NCBI GenBank assembly: GCA_022781985.1
Contig: JALESH010000021.1
Location: forward strand, 23,412 to 87,411
Source: Lachnospiraceae bacterium
Lineage (GTDB): Bacteria > Bacillota > Clostridia > Lachnospirales > Lachnospiraceae
Length of the DNA: 64,000 bases
Reading direction: 5' to 3'
Every line of letters starts with the position of its first letter. The stretch's first letter is position 1. The notes beneath the pieces were generated by a model. The model was given only the letters and a program-made list of their open reading frames with translations, ran no database searches and had not been told where the DNA came from. Positions 43,536 to 52,792 of this stretch are shown piece after piece. The position numbers and the translations under genes were made by a program.

Positions 43536-44765
43536 GTGGACGGAATGTTATCTCAAGACGAAATAAATGCATTGTTAAACGGAGTGGATTTACCGGAAGA
43601 GGAAGCAGACATGGAGACGGATTTCCTTTCTGAGGATGGAGCTGCAGCAGATGCTGCTGCAGAGGAGGTGCCTGGAGAGATCAAAGATGATAGTCTGCTC
43701 TCAGATGTGGAGAAGGATGCGATTGGCGAGGTTGCTAATATCAGCATGGGTTCCTCTGCAACTACTCTCTATTCCTTGGTAAACAGAAAGGTTAACATAA
43801 CAACTCCCAGAGTGTCTTTATCTGACTGGGAAGGTATGATGAATGAATATGAAAGGCCTTGCGTATTTATTCAGATTAAATATACTGCCGGACTGGAAGG
43901 TACCAATATACTTGTTTTGAAGGAACATGATGTAAAGATAATCGCAGATCTTATGATGGGCGGTGATGGTACCAATACGGATGGTGAGTTGGGGGAAATG
44001 CATCTTAGCGCCATTTCCGAGGCAATGAACCAGATGATGGGGTCTGCCTCAACGTCATTGTCAACCATGCTTGGGACGATGATCGATATCAGTCCGCCGG
44101 ATGCCAGCCTGGTAGATTTAAATGCCTTTAAGTCGGGCGGGGATATTGCTTCTTTCTTGGATGGAACCTTTGTAAAGATAGCTTTTAAGATGCAGATCGG
44201 TGACCTGGTTGACAGTAAAATTATCCAGCTTTATCCGATTGATTTTGCAAAAAATTTATATGAGACATTTATGGGGAATCAGTTGGAAGCTCTGGAGCAC
44301 ATACCTGAGCCGGCTCCTTACGAGCCGCCGGTTCAGCAACCGAATAAGGCAGAACAGAGTGTACCGCAGCAGATGAATACACCACAGATGACAATGGGAG
44401 GCAATGGAATGCAGCAACAGATGGTAATGCCGCAAATGGTAATGCCGCAGATGGCAACGCCGCAGCAGAATATGAATATTCAACCTGCACAATTCCAGAC
44501 TTTTTCAACGGATTACAGTGGAATGCAGAGTAATGAAAATATCGGTCTAATTATGGATGTTCCCTTGGAAGTTACCGTTGAACTTGGAAGGACGAGCAAA
44601 TTAATTTCAGAGATTTTGGATTTTGCGCCTGGTACAATTATTGAACTTGACAAGATTGCCGGAGAGCCTATTGATATTCTGGTAAATGGTAAGTTCGTGG
44701 CCAGGGGAGAAGTCGTAGTAATTGAAGAGAGCTTTGGTGTTCGTGTAACTGAAATTATAAAATAA
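43536..44765 (+). CDS. fliY: Flagellar motor switch phosphatase FliY
   Basis: FliY (409 aa) is both a C-ring component and a CheY-P phosphatase. It has an N-terminal CheY-binding peptide (LSQDEINALLNGV), a CheC-like domain with two phosphatase helices (EKDAIGEVANISMGSSATTL; ISEAMNQMMGSAST), and a C-terminal FliN/SpoA domain (~325-409). The linker (~260-320) is Gln/Met/Pro-rich and includes three 5-residue repeats. The GTG start follows the fliM stop with GAGGGGG in front. Domain order matches Bacillus FliY. Confidence 0.94.
   Translation: MDGMLSQDEINALLNGVDLPEEEADMETDFLSEDGAAADAAAEEVPGEIKDDSLLSDVEKDAIGEVANISMGSSATTLYSLVNRKVNITTPRVSLSDWEGMMNEYERPCVFIQIKYTAGLEGTNILVLKEHDVKIIADLMMGGDGTNTDGELGEMHLSAISEAMNQMMGSASTSLSTMLGTMIDISPPDASLVDLNAFKSGGDIASFLDGTFVKIAFKMQIGDLVDSKIIQLYPIDFAKNLYETFMGNQLEALEHIPEPAPYEPPVQQPNKAEQSVPQQMNTPQMTMGGNGMQQQMVMPQMVMPQMATPQQNMNIQPAQFQTFSTDYSGMQSNENIGLIMDVPLEVTVELGRTSKLISEILDFAPGTIIELDKIAGEPIDILVNGKFVARGEVVVIEESFGVRVTEIIK
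44421..44465 (+). repeat. Three 15-bp tandem repeats in the fliY linker
   Basis: ATGGTAATGCCGCAA, ATGGTAATGCCGCAG and ATGGCAACGCCGCAG stand in tandem and encode MVMPQ, MVMPQ and MATPQ. The repeat is in frame, so copy-number change would lengthen the linker without breaking the gene. Confidence 0.9.
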
Positions 44766-44787
44766 AAGGGAAATAGGAGAAAGAGTT

Positions 44788-45150
44788 ATGGCTAAGAATA
44801 TTTTGATTTGCGATGATGCAGCATTTATGAGGATGATGATAAAAGATATCCTTACAAAAAATGGCTACAATGTTGCGGGCGAGGCTGAGAATGGAGCAAA
44901 GGCAGTCGAAAAATATGCCGAGTTAAATCCTGATCTGGTTCTTATGGATATTACGATGCCTGAAATGGACGGCATTCAGGCCTTGAAGAAAATCAGGGAG
45001 GCTGATCCCTCTGCACTGGTTATTATGTGTTCTGCAATGGGTCAGCAGGCTATGGTTATTGAATCTATTCAGGCGGGTGCAAAGGACTTTATTGTTAAGC
45101 CTTTCCAGGCAGACCGTGTATTGGAAGCTGTAAAGAAAGTGGTAGGATAG
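44788..45150 (+). CDS. cheY: Chemotaxis response regulator CheY
   Basis: CheY (120 aa) is a single receiver domain that carries the signal from CheA to FliM/FliY. Phosphoacceptor Asp54 lies in LVLMDITMP, the acidic pair Asp9-Asp10 in ICDD, and Lys104 in IVKPF. GGAGAAAG precedes the ATG. Its position between fliY and fliO matches Bacillus. Confidence 0.96.
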   Translation: MAKNILICDDAAFMRMMIKDILTKNGYNVAGEAENGAKAVEKYAELNPDLVLMDITMPEMDGIQALKKIREADPSALVIMCSAMGQQAMVIESIQAGAKDFIVKPFQADRVLEAVKKVVG

Positions 45151-45152
45151 GC

Positions 45153-45527
45153 ATGCTGCTTGCTCTGTCCGGTAGTACCAATTCTTTCTTGCAGCTTTGT
45201 ACGGTTCTTTTCATATTTGTTCTTGTATTGGCTCTCACTTGGTTTGCTACAAAGTGGATTGCCAGTGTTCAGAATGGGAGAGTGCATGGAGGCAACATAG
45301 AGGCAGTTGAAACCTATCGTCTTACAGCGAATAAATATATTCAGATAGTCAGAGTTGGCAGCAAGTATATGGTTCTGGCTATATGCAAGGATACAGTATC
45401 GTTTCTTGCAGAGATAACGGAAGAACAGCTTCAGTTATCAGATGGGTCGAATGAGAGTACAGCCGACTTTATGGAGTTCTTAAAAAAAGCGATAAAGATG
45501 GATAAAAATCGAAAGAATAAAGAATAG
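45153..45527 (+). CDS. fliO: Flagellar biosynthetic protein FliO
   Basis: FliO (124 aa; FliZ in Bacillus naming) helps assemble FliP in the export gate. One membrane segment (~12-32, LCTVLFIFVLVLALTWFATKW) and a cytoplasmic FliO domain (IEAVETYRLTANKYIQIVRVGSKYMVLAI) are seen. It starts two bases after cheY, whose end carries the GGTAGG-type site. Confidence 0.88.
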   Translation: MLLALSGSTNSFLQLCTVLFIFVLVLALTWFATKWIASVQNGRVHGGNIEAVETYRLTANKYIQIVRVGSKYMVLAICKDTVSFLAEITEEQLQLSDGSNESTADFMEFLKKAIKMDKNRKNKE

Positions 45528-45536
45528 GCAAAATAG

Positions 45537-46406
45537 ATGAATAATTTTTTTCCCGGAAGAAAAGTTTTTAGAATAATATGCCTGCTGTTTGCGGCAGGCA
45601 TATTATTGTGTATAGGTAATCCGGTTTCGGTGTATGCAGCAGGCAGGGAGACTAATCTGACAGGTACAACTGACGAAAGAACAAATGTCAGAAACCCTGG
45701 TGAGGCAGAGACGCCGGAGGCGTTAAATGAACTGAATATTGCAAATACTGTGACGGTAACGTATAATGACGGAAATGGACAGTTGAGCGGTTCTCTCAGA
45801 ATATTGATTACGCTGACGCTTATTGCTTTGGCACCAACTTTAATTATAATGCTGACCTCGTTCACCAGAATCATTATAGTTCTGCATTTTACGAGGGCGG
45901 CTTTGAATACCCAAACAGCACCTCCAAACCAGGTACTGATTGGGTTAGCTTTGTTTCTGACCTTTTTCATTATGCAGCCCACACTGTCAAGGGTATATGA
46001 GGAGGCAATCGTTCCCTTTGAGGCAGGCACCATGGATCAGGCTGAAGCCCTGGAGACTGCAATACAGCCTTTTCGGGAATTTATGTATCGTCAGACTCAG
46101 ACAAAGGATGTCCGTTTGTTTATGGAGATAAGCAAAATGGACTGGGGAGGGGAGCTGGAAAGCATACCCACCTCCGTATTGATTCCAAGCTTCATAATCA
46201 GCGAGCTCAGGACAGCCTTTTTGATCGGCTTTTATATTTATATTCCTTTTATCGTTATTGACATGGTAGTGGCATCTGCGCTGATGAGTATGGGTATGAT
46301 GATGCTGCCGCCGACTACGATTTCCATGCCGTTTAAGATTTTGCTTTTTGTTCTGGCAGACGGATGGAACCTGATAATAGGAAGTCTGGTAAAAACATTT
46401 TATTAG
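45537..46406 (+). CDS. fliP: Flagellar export gate protein FliP
   Basis: FliP (289 aa) forms the FliP5-FliQ4-FliR1 export gate. A cleavable signal peptide is likely (~1-35, ending PVSVYAAG), as in Escherichia coli FliP. The conserved core begins RILITLTLIALAPTLIIMLTSFTRIIIVLHFTRAAL and ends with MMMLPPTTISMPFKILLFVLADGWNLI. The signal-peptide codons contain a perfect inverted repeat (45572-45607). fliQ follows by 22 bases. Confidence 0.96.
   Translation: MNNFFPGRKVFRIICLLFAAGILLCIGNPVSVYAAGRETNLTGTTDERTNVRNPGEAETPEALNELNIANTVTVTYNDGNGQLSGSLRILITLTLIALAPTLIIMLTSFTRIIIVLHFTRAALNTQTAPPNQVLIGLALFLTFFIMQPTLSRVYEEAIVPFEAGTMDQAEALETAIQPFREFMYRQTQTKDVRLFMEISKMDWGGELESIPTSVLIPSFIISELRTAFLIGFYIYIPFIVIDMVVASALMSMGMMMLPPTTISMPFKILLFVLADGWNLIIGSLVKTFY
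45572..45607 (+). repeat. Perfect 14-bp inverted repeat inside the start of fliP
   Basis: AATAATATGCCTGC (45572-45585) is the exact reverse complement of GCAGGCATATTATT (45594-45607), with an eight-base loop that allows two more pairs. It begins 35 bases after the start codon, in the signal-peptide codons. No T-run follows, so it is not a terminator. Confidence 0.85.
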
Positions 46407-46428
46407 CGATTAGGAACGGAGGCTTAGT

Positions 46429-46698
46429 ATGACAATAGATGACATAACTGCGATATCAGGAAATGCACTCTTTTTGATCATTAAAACATCTGCTCCTATT
46501 TTGCTGGTGTCCCTGATCGTAGGTCTTATCATAAGTATTTTTCAGACGGTTACCTCTATTCAGGAACAGACGCTTACATTTGTGCCCAAAATAATCTGTG
46601 TTTTTTTTACTGTTATTATTCTTGGACACTGGATCTTAAGTCAGATATCGGAATATATGATCGATTTATGGGCCAATTTCAGTATGTATATAAGGTAA
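46429..46698 (+). CDS. fliQ: Flagellar export gate protein FliQ
   Basis: FliQ (89 aa) has the two membrane helices expected (~15-38 and ~50-72) with the motif LIVGLIISIFQTVTSIQEQTLTFVPKI. GGAGG lies before the ATG. It is placed between fliP and fliR, four bases before the latter. Confidence 0.96.
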   Translation: MTIDDITAISGNALFLIIKTSAPILLVSLIVGLIISIFQTVTSIQEQTLTFVPKIICVFFTVIILGHWILSQISEYMIDLWANFSMYIR

Positions 46699-46702
46699 GA
46701 CT

Positions 46703-47485
46703 ATGATTAACAGTATTTTTTCATACGCTGATCTGGAATATTTTCTTCTTATATTTGTGAGAGTTACCAGCTTTATATTCATAGCTCCCTTTTACGGAAT
46801 GAACAATACACCGGCCAGAATTAAGGTGGGACTGGGAATCTTTGTTTCCTTCCTGGTGTTTTCCGTTGTCACACCTCATGAAACAGTGGTATATGATTCC
46901 ATACTGGGATATGCTGTTGTGGTAACAAAAGAGGTTCTGGCGGGATTTATTATCGGGTTTGGCACCAATATCTGCAGTTCGATTATTTCCTTTGCAGGTC
47001 ATATTATTGATATGGAGACCGGACTGTCCATGGTGACCCTGATGGATCCCAATACCCAGGAGGCTTCCAGTATTTCAGGAGTATTTTACCAGTATATGAT
47101 CATGCTTATGCTGATCGTCAGCGGTATGTACAGATATTTACTGGGGGCACTGGTGGATACTTTTACATTGATACCTGTCAATGGGGCAGTTTTTAATATG
47201 GATTCCCTGATGTCATCCATGCTTGTGTTTATGAGTGACTATATAATTATTGGATTCCGTATCTGTCTTCCCATATTTGCAGCTATGATCATGCTGAATG
47301 CTATTCTGGGAATATTGGCTAAGGTATCACCTCAGATGAATATGTTTGCTGTAGGTATTCAGATCAAGATTCTCACCGGTCTTGTGGTATTGTTTCTGAC
47401 GGTAGGGATGCTGCCGGGGGCATCGGATTTTATTTTTACACAGATGAAGAGGATGGTGGTATCATTTGTAGAGGGGATGATGTGA
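46703..47485 (+). CDS. fliR: Flagellar export gate protein FliR
   Basis: FliR (260 aa) is a multi-pass membrane protein (about six segments) that completes the gate core. Family motifs: RVTSFIFIAPFYG near 15-27, KVGLGIFVSF, and the FAGHIIDMETGLSM segment. Its stop codon overlaps the flhB start (TGATG), so translation is coupled. Confidence 0.95.
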   Translation: MINSIFSYADLEYFLLIFVRVTSFIFIAPFYGMNNTPARIKVGLGIFVSFLVFSVVTPHETVVYDSILGYAVVVTKEVLAGFIIGFGTNICSSIISFAGHIIDMETGLSMVTLMDPNTQEASSISGVFYQYMIMLMLIVSGMYRYLLGALVDTFTLIPVNGAVFNMDSLMSSMLVFMSDYIIIGFRICLPIFAAMIMLNAILGILAKVSPQMNMFAVGIQIKILTGLVVLFLTVGMLPGASDFIFTQMKRMVVSFVEGMM

Positions 47486-48594
47486 TGTTATTATATAATC
47501 TCCAGTTTTTTGCGAAGGAGGGGCCGGGCGGCGAAAAGACAGAACCCGCTACAGAGAAAAAGCTGAGAGACGCCAGAAAAGAAGGCCAGGTGGCCAAGAG
47601 CAGGGAGATAGGCAATGCTTTCAGCCTGCTGGCACTCTTTCTGATCCTTAAGCTTTACATAGGTTATATGGGCAATAGCTTTCTTGGCGGCTTCTATAAC
47701 ATTTATAAGCAGATACCGGACTATATTAAAATATCTGACGGACAGGTGCCGGTGGACAGTATTGACAAGGTTATTGGCAGTACCATATTGAATATGGTCA
47801 TTATATTGCTGCCGGTGCTGCTGACAGGTCTGGCAGTTGCTTTTGTCTGTGATCTGGTTCAGGTGAAGTGGCGGCCTACCAATAAGCCGCTGCAGCCTAA
47901 ATTAAGCAAGCTGAATCCCATTAAGGGATTTAAGAAGATTATTTCCAAGGATTCCGTAATGGAATTATTAAAGTCACTGTTAAAAATCGGTCTGATTATT
48001 TATGTGGTTTACTCCTATTTAAAGGACAGGTTTGACAACATTTATCTGCTGTATGATATTTCCCTGAAGCAGGGGGTGACTATGGTAGGCGAACTGGCAA
48101 TCGGGCTTGGCATCCGGGTTTCTGCTGTATATATTATTTTAGGCTTTCTTGACTTTGCATATCAGAAATATAAATTTAAGGAAGATATGAAGATGACAAA
48201 GCAGGAGGTTAAGGATGAATATAAGGATCAGGAGGGTGATCCGCAGATTAAGGGAAAGCAGAAGCAGCGCATGCGAGAGGCATCACAGAGGCGAATGATG
48301 CAGAGACTGCCGGAGGCGGATGTGGTGATTACCAACCCGACTCACTACGCGGTTGCAATCAAGTATGATCCCGATAAGTATGAGGCACCTGTAGTTTTGG
48401 CAAAGGGTGAGGATTATCTCGCGCAGAAAATCAAAGAGACTGCAAGAGAGCACCATATTGAGATTGTAGAGAATAAACCTCTTGCCAGAATGCTTTATGC
48501 AAATGTAGAGGTAGGAGAATTGATACCGCCTGAGCTGTATCAGGCAGTTGCTGAGGTACTGGCCTTTGTATATCATCTGCAGGGCAAGACATAA
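47485..48594 (+). CDS. flhB: Flagellar export switch protein FlhB
   Basis: FlhB (369 aa) controls the switch of export specificity. Four membrane segments (~40-55, ~90-115, ~150-170, ~195-215) lead to a cytoplasmic domain whose autocleavage motif NPTH is seen in VVITNPTHYAVAIKYD. The ATG at 47485 overlaps the fliR stop, with GAGGGG eight bases upstream; a GTG directly before is a less likely start. It begins with a 12-residue hydrophobic lead before GEKTEPATEKKLRDARKEGQVAKS. Confidence 0.96.
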   Translation: MLLYNLQFFAKEGPGGEKTEPATEKKLRDARKEGQVAKSREIGNAFSLLALFLILKLYIGYMGNSFLGGFYNIYKQIPDYIKISDGQVPVDSIDKVIGSTILNMVIILLPVLLTGLAVAFVCDLVQVKWRPTNKPLQPKLSKLNPIKGFKKIISKDSVMELLKSLLKIGLIIYVVYSYLKDRFDNIYLLYDISLKQGVTMVGELAIGLGIRVSAVYIILGFLDFAYQKYKFKEDMKMTKQEVKDEYKDQEGDPQIKGKQKQRMREASQRRMMQRLPEADVVITNPTHYAVAIKYDPDKYEAPVVLAKGEDYLAQKIKETAREHHIEIVENKPLARMLYANVEVGELIPPELYQAVAEVLAFVYHLQGKT

Positions 48595-48614
48595 GAAGAG
48601 AGGAGATGTAAGGT

Positions 48615-50651
48615 GTGAAAAAAGCAGATATAGGTGTTGCCCTCTACTTAGTGGCAGCTTTTGCGATGTTCATTATTTCAATTCCGTCCTGGCTGCTGGA
48701 TATATTCCTGGCATTCAATATTGCGGTGGCTTTTATTGTTATGTTTAGCTGCATGTTTGCAAAGGATGTTTTACAGTTGTCATTTTTTCCCACTGTATTA
48801 TTGTTTACCACGATTTTCAGAATTGCGCTGAATGTTTCGTCCACGAAGCTGATCCTTTATAAAGGAGATGCCGGTAATGTAGTTTCTGTTTTCGGAAGCT
48901 ATGTGGGCGGAGGAGACCTGGTGATCGGCGTTATTGTGTTTATCATACTGATTCTTATACAGTTTATGGTGATTAATAAGGGTTCTGAAAGGGTTGCAGA
49001 GGTAACTGCCAGATTTACCCTTGATGCTATGCCGGGTAAGCAGATGGCTATTGATGCCGATCTGAATACAGGAGCAATCACGGATGCAGAAGCAAAGAAA
49101 AGGCGTGAGAAGATACAGGAGGAGGCCAGCTTCTTTGGCTCTATGGACGGTGCGGTAAAATATGTGAAGGGAGATGCAATCGCAGGCCTTATCATAACTG
49201 TTGTAAATATTGCGGGCGGTATGGCTATGGGTATACTCCGCCAGGGAATGGAGGTAGGAGAGGCACTGGACAAGTACACCATACTGACCATTGGTGATGG
49301 TCTGGTGAGTCAGATTCCCTCCCTGCTGATTTCTCTTTCCACCGGTATCCTTGTTACCAAGGGATCCAAGGATGCAGATTTCGGAACGGTGCTTGTAAGC
49401 CAGCTTTTCGGTGTTCCGAAGGTACTCTATCTGGTGGGGTCTATTCTGATTGTACTGGGAGTGGTAACTCCTTTGAATACCTTGCTTTTTCTCACTTTGG
49501 GCTTATTCTTTATTGTGACAGGAAGAATCATCTCCGGCACCATTGAAACCTCCAAGATCGAAGCAGAGGTGGATGAGGATGAGATTGCTGCAGAGGAAAT
49601 CCGTCAGCCGGAGAATGTTACCAGCCTGCTGCAGGTGGATCCTATTGAGCTGGAGTTTGGTTATGGAATCATACCCCTTGCGGATGTAAACCAGGGCGGT
49701 GACCTTCTCGACCGGGTGGTTATGATCCGACGACAGATTGCGCTGGAGCTGGGTACGGTTGTTCCCATCATACGTCTGAGGGATAATATTCAGCTGAATC
49801 CCAACCAGTATATCATTAAGATAAAGGGTGTGCAGGTAAGTGAGGGAGAAATTCTCTTTGATCATTATATGGCTATGAATCCGGGATATGTGGAGGAAGA
49901 AATTACCGGCATACCTACCTTCGAGCCTTCCTTCCATCTTCCGGCCATCTGGATTACGGAGGGGCAGCGGGAGCGCGCAGAGAGTCTGGGCTATACAGTG
50001 GTAGATCCGCCGTCCATCATTGCTACCCATCTGACAGAGATCATTAGGCAGCATATTGCGGAGCTTCTTACCAGACAGGATGTTCAGAATCTCATTGCCA
50101 ATATCAAGGAGAACAATCCTTCTCTGGTGGAGGAGCTGGTTCCCAAGCTTCTGGGGATCGGAGAGATCCAGAAGGTATTGCAGAATCTGCTGCGTGAGGG
50201 GATTTCTATCCGCGACCTGCTTACCATCGGTGAGACTCTGGCGGATTATGCGCCTACCACAAGAGATACGGATATTCTGACTGAATATGTAAGGCAGAGC
50301 CTGAAGAGGGCTATATCTGGTAAATATTTCCCTGCAAATGAAGCCACAAGTGTGGTAACATTAGATCCAAAGGTAGAGCAGGAGATCATGGACAGTGTAA
50401 AACAGACAGAGCAGGGGGCTTATCTGACCCTGGATCCGGAAAAGACAAAAGCAATTATTGCATCGGTGGGAGAAGAGATCCAGAAGCTGGAAAATCTGGG
50501 GAAAAACCCGATTATTATTACATCACCGATTGTGCGTATGTATTTCAAGCGATTGACAGAGGACTATTACAGGGACCTGATTGTGGTTTCCTATAATGAA
50601 ATCGAATCAAATGTGGAATTACAATCTGTTGGGATGGTGACGGTAGCATGA
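48615..50651 (+). CDS. flhA: Flagellar export protein FlhA
   Basis: FlhA (678 aa) is the largest export gate protein; its nine-copy cytoplasmic ring receives substrates. The N-terminal half has about eight membrane segments and the FHIPEP-type signatures (RIALNVSSTKLIL, FTLDAMPGKQMAIDADLNTG). The C-terminal half is the soluble docking domain (~340-678). The start is a GTG at 48615 with GGAGATG upstream. Its stop overlaps the flhF start (ATGA). Confidence 0.97.
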   Translation: MKKADIGVALYLVAAFAMFIISIPSWLLDIFLAFNIAVAFIVMFSCMFAKDVLQLSFFPTVLLFTTIFRIALNVSSTKLILYKGDAGNVVSVFGSYVGGGDLVIGVIVFIILILIQFMVINKGSERVAEVTARFTLDAMPGKQMAIDADLNTGAITDAEAKKRREKIQEEASFFGSMDGAVKYVKGDAIAGLIITVVNIAGGMAMGILRQGMEVGEALDKYTILTIGDGLVSQIPSLLISLSTGILVTKGSKDADFGTVLVSQLFGVPKVLYLVGSILIVLGVVTPLNTLLFLTLGLFFIVTGRIISGTIETSKIEAEVDEDEIAAEEIRQPENVTSLLQVDPIELEFGYGIIPLADVNQGGDLLDRVVMIRRQIALELGTVVPIIRLRDNIQLNPNQYIIKIKGVQVSEGEILFDHYMAMNPGYVEEEITGIPTFEPSFHLPAIWITEGQRERAESLGYTVVDPPSIIATHLTEIIRQHIAELLTRQDVQNLIANIKENNPSLVEELVPKLLGIGEIQKVLQNLLREGISIRDLLTIGETLADYAPTTRDTDILTEYVRQSLKRAISGKYFPANEATSVVTLDPKVEQEIMDSVKQTEQGAYLTLDPEKTKAIIASVGEEIQKLENLGKNPIIITSPIVRMYFKRLTEDYYRDLIVVSYNEIESNVELQSVGMVTVA

Positions 50652-51880
50652 TTATAAAGAAATTCCAGGGCAAGACTGAAAGTGAGGCGGTGGAAGCTGC
50701 AAAAAAAGAGCTGGGAAGCAATCTGGTGATTATGAATGTGCGGCATACAAAGAGAAAAGGGGTATTGGGGTTTCTACTTTCGGATATCGTTGAGGTTACA
50801 GCGGCTTTGGAGGATGAGAGTGAAAAGAGTGTCCTGAACATACCGGAAGGAAACAGGGAGACCCTTTCCTCAGACAGTGTTATTTACCCCCAGAGTGCCG
50901 GAAATCACCAGTTGTCGGAAACGATTTCGGATGTCCGGTTCCTGAAGGAGAATCTTGCCGAGGGAAGAAGGGACAATATTTTAATGAGGGAAAAGCTGGA
51001 TAACCTTCACCTGCTTCTGGAGCAGCAGCTCCAGAAGCCTGAGGAGGATAAGATGAGTAAAGAAGAGGAACAGAATCCCAGTGAGCTGGAAAGGTTCATG
51101 AAGCTGATCTATAATACACTTCTTGACAATGAGGTCAGTGAAAGGTATGCCAATCAGATAATAGATGAAATAGAACGAAGTGCGAAGCCCAATCTGCCTT
51201 TTGACTATGCATTGGCCAATATCTACCAGAAGATGATCCTCAAATTTGGAAAGCCGGAGGGAATCCTTCCCTCTGAGATAAGCCCCAAGATGGTTTTCTT
51301 CATAGGGCCCACAGGAGTTGGGAAGACAACTACAGTAGCCAAGCTTGCATCCCGGTTCATTCTGGAGGAGAAGAAAAGGGTAGCCTTGATTACTGCCGAT
51401 ACCTACAGGATAGCGGCAGCCGAGCAGCTGAAGACCTATGCCGGAATTCTGGAGGTACCCTTTAGAGTGGTATATGCTCCGGAGGAAATCCTGCAGGCAT
51501 GGAAGGATTTTTCGGATTATGATTATATTTTCGTAGATACATCAGGACATTCCTATCAGAACGAGGAACAGAAGCAGGGCATGGCAGAGGTGGTTCATTC
51601 GGTGGACGGCAAGGCTGAAAAGGAGGTTTTTCTGGTTCTCAGTGCAACTACCAAATACAGGGATCTGCTGAAAATCGTTGATGCGTATTCGCCGCTTACG
51701 GAATATAAGCTGATATTTACCAAGCTGGATGAAACTACAGGAGTAGGTAATCTTTTGAATGTTAAGCTGTACACCGGAGCAGCCTTGTCCTATGTAGCCT
51801 ATGGACAGAATGTGCCGGATGACCTGGAAGAATTCAATCCACAAAAGACGGTCAAACAATTACTCGCAGGAAAAATGTAG
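50648..51880 (+). CDS. flhF: Signal-recognition-type GTPase FlhF
   Basis: FlhF (410 aa) is an SRP-family GTPase that sets flagellum position and number. A basic N-terminal B domain (~1-140) precedes the NG domain. P-loop GPTGVGKTTT is near 220-229, followed by ITADTYRIAAAEQLKTYA, DTSGHS and TKLDETTGVGN. In place of the usual SRP DTAGR the G3 site reads DTSGH. flhG follows after 16 bases. Confidence 0.95.
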   Translation: MIIKKFQGKTESEAVEAAKKELGSNLVIMNVRHTKRKGVLGFLLSDIVEVTAALEDESEKSVLNIPEGNRETLSSDSVIYPQSAGNHQLSETISDVRFLKENLAEGRRDNILMREKLDNLHLLLEQQLQKPEEDKMSKEEEQNPSELERFMKLIYNTLLDNEVSERYANQIIDEIERSAKPNLPFDYALANIYQKMILKFGKPEGILPSEISPKMVFFIGPTGVGKTTTVAKLASRFILEEKKRVALITADTYRIAAAEQLKTYAGILEVPFRVVYAPEEILQAWKDFSDYDYIFVDTSGHSYQNEEQKQGMAEVVHSVDGKAEKEVFLVLSATTKYRDLLKIVDAYSPLTEYKLIFTKLDETTGVGNLLNVKLYTGAALSYVAYGQNVPDDLEEFNPQKTVKQLLAGKM

Positions 51881-51896
51881 GAGGTAAGTACGAACG

Positions 51897-52790
51897 ATGG
51901 ATCAGGCTGAACAGTTAAGGAATATCATAAAAGCCAACAGTCAGCCAAAGAAACCTTTGGCGCGTGTGATTACTGTCACGAGCGGAAAAGGGGGAGTAGG
52001 GAAGTCCAATCTGTCCATTAATCTGGCCGTACAGCTGCGGAAGCTGGGCCAGAGAGTTGTCATACTGGATGCAGATTTTGGACTGGCCAATATAGAGATT
52101 ATGTTTGGCACCATACCGAAGCATAATCTGAGTGATTTAATATATCAGGGCAAAAGTATGAGGGAAATCGTCACCAGGGGGCCCATGGATGTGGGGTTCG
52201 TGTCCGGGGGGTCAGGAATCACGGGTCTTTCTAATCTGAGAAAGGAGGATTTATCACGTATTATTCAGAACCTTGCCGAATTGGATTCCATAGCAGATAC
52301 GGTGATAGTGGATACAGGAGCGGGGATTTCAGACGCGGTGATGGAGTTTCTCGTAGCCAGCGAGGAGATTTTGCTGGTTACTACTCCGGAACCCACTTCT
52401 ATTACCGATTCGTATTCTCTGCTGAAGGCTCTTAGCAGAGATTCCAGATTTTCAGAGAACATGACAAAGATCAGAATGGTAGCCAACAAGGTTCAGCAGA
52501 AGGGAGATGGAAGTAATCTTTATCGGAAGCTTAATGCAGTTGTATTAAAATATCTTAGGGTACATTTGGAATATCTGGGAGAGGTTCCGGAGGATTTACA
52601 TCTGAGCCGGGCGGTGATGCAGCAGAAGCCGGTATCCATAGAGAGTCCGGAAGCCAAGGCAGCCCTGGCTTATGAGCAGATTGCAGGAAGGCTGATGAAC
52701 CGGGAGGTTCGGGAAATTACGGTCAGAAGAGGGATGTCAGCCTTTTTTTCTCATTTATTCCAGGGTAAGGGTAGGCCGATTGGAGGATAG
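51897..52790 (+). CDS. flhG: MinD-like ATPase FlhG (YlxH/FleN)
   Basis: FlhG (297 aa) is a ParA/MinD-type ATPase that stimulates FlhF and limits flagellar number. An N-terminal DQAEQLR activator motif (residues 2-8) is seen, then the deviant Walker A SGKGGVGKS (29-37), DADFGLANIEIMFG and VDTGAG. The C-terminus ends in a basic/aromatic helix that could bind membrane. It follows flhF and precedes cheB by two bases. Confidence 0.95.
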   Translation: MDQAEQLRNIIKANSQPKKPLARVITVTSGKGGVGKSNLSINLAVQLRKLGQRVVILDADFGLANIEIMFGTIPKHNLSDLIYQGKSMREIVTRGPMDVGFVSGGSGITGLSNLRKEDLSRIIQNLAELDSIADTVIVDTGAGISDAVMEFLVASEEILLVTTPEPTSITDSYSLLKALSRDSRFSENMTKIRMVANKVQQKGDGSNLYRKLNAVVLKYLRVHLEYLGEVPEDLHLSRAVMQQKPVSIESPEAKAALAYEQIAGRLMNREVREITVRRGMSAFFSHLFQGKGRPIGG

Positions 52791-52792
52791 CT

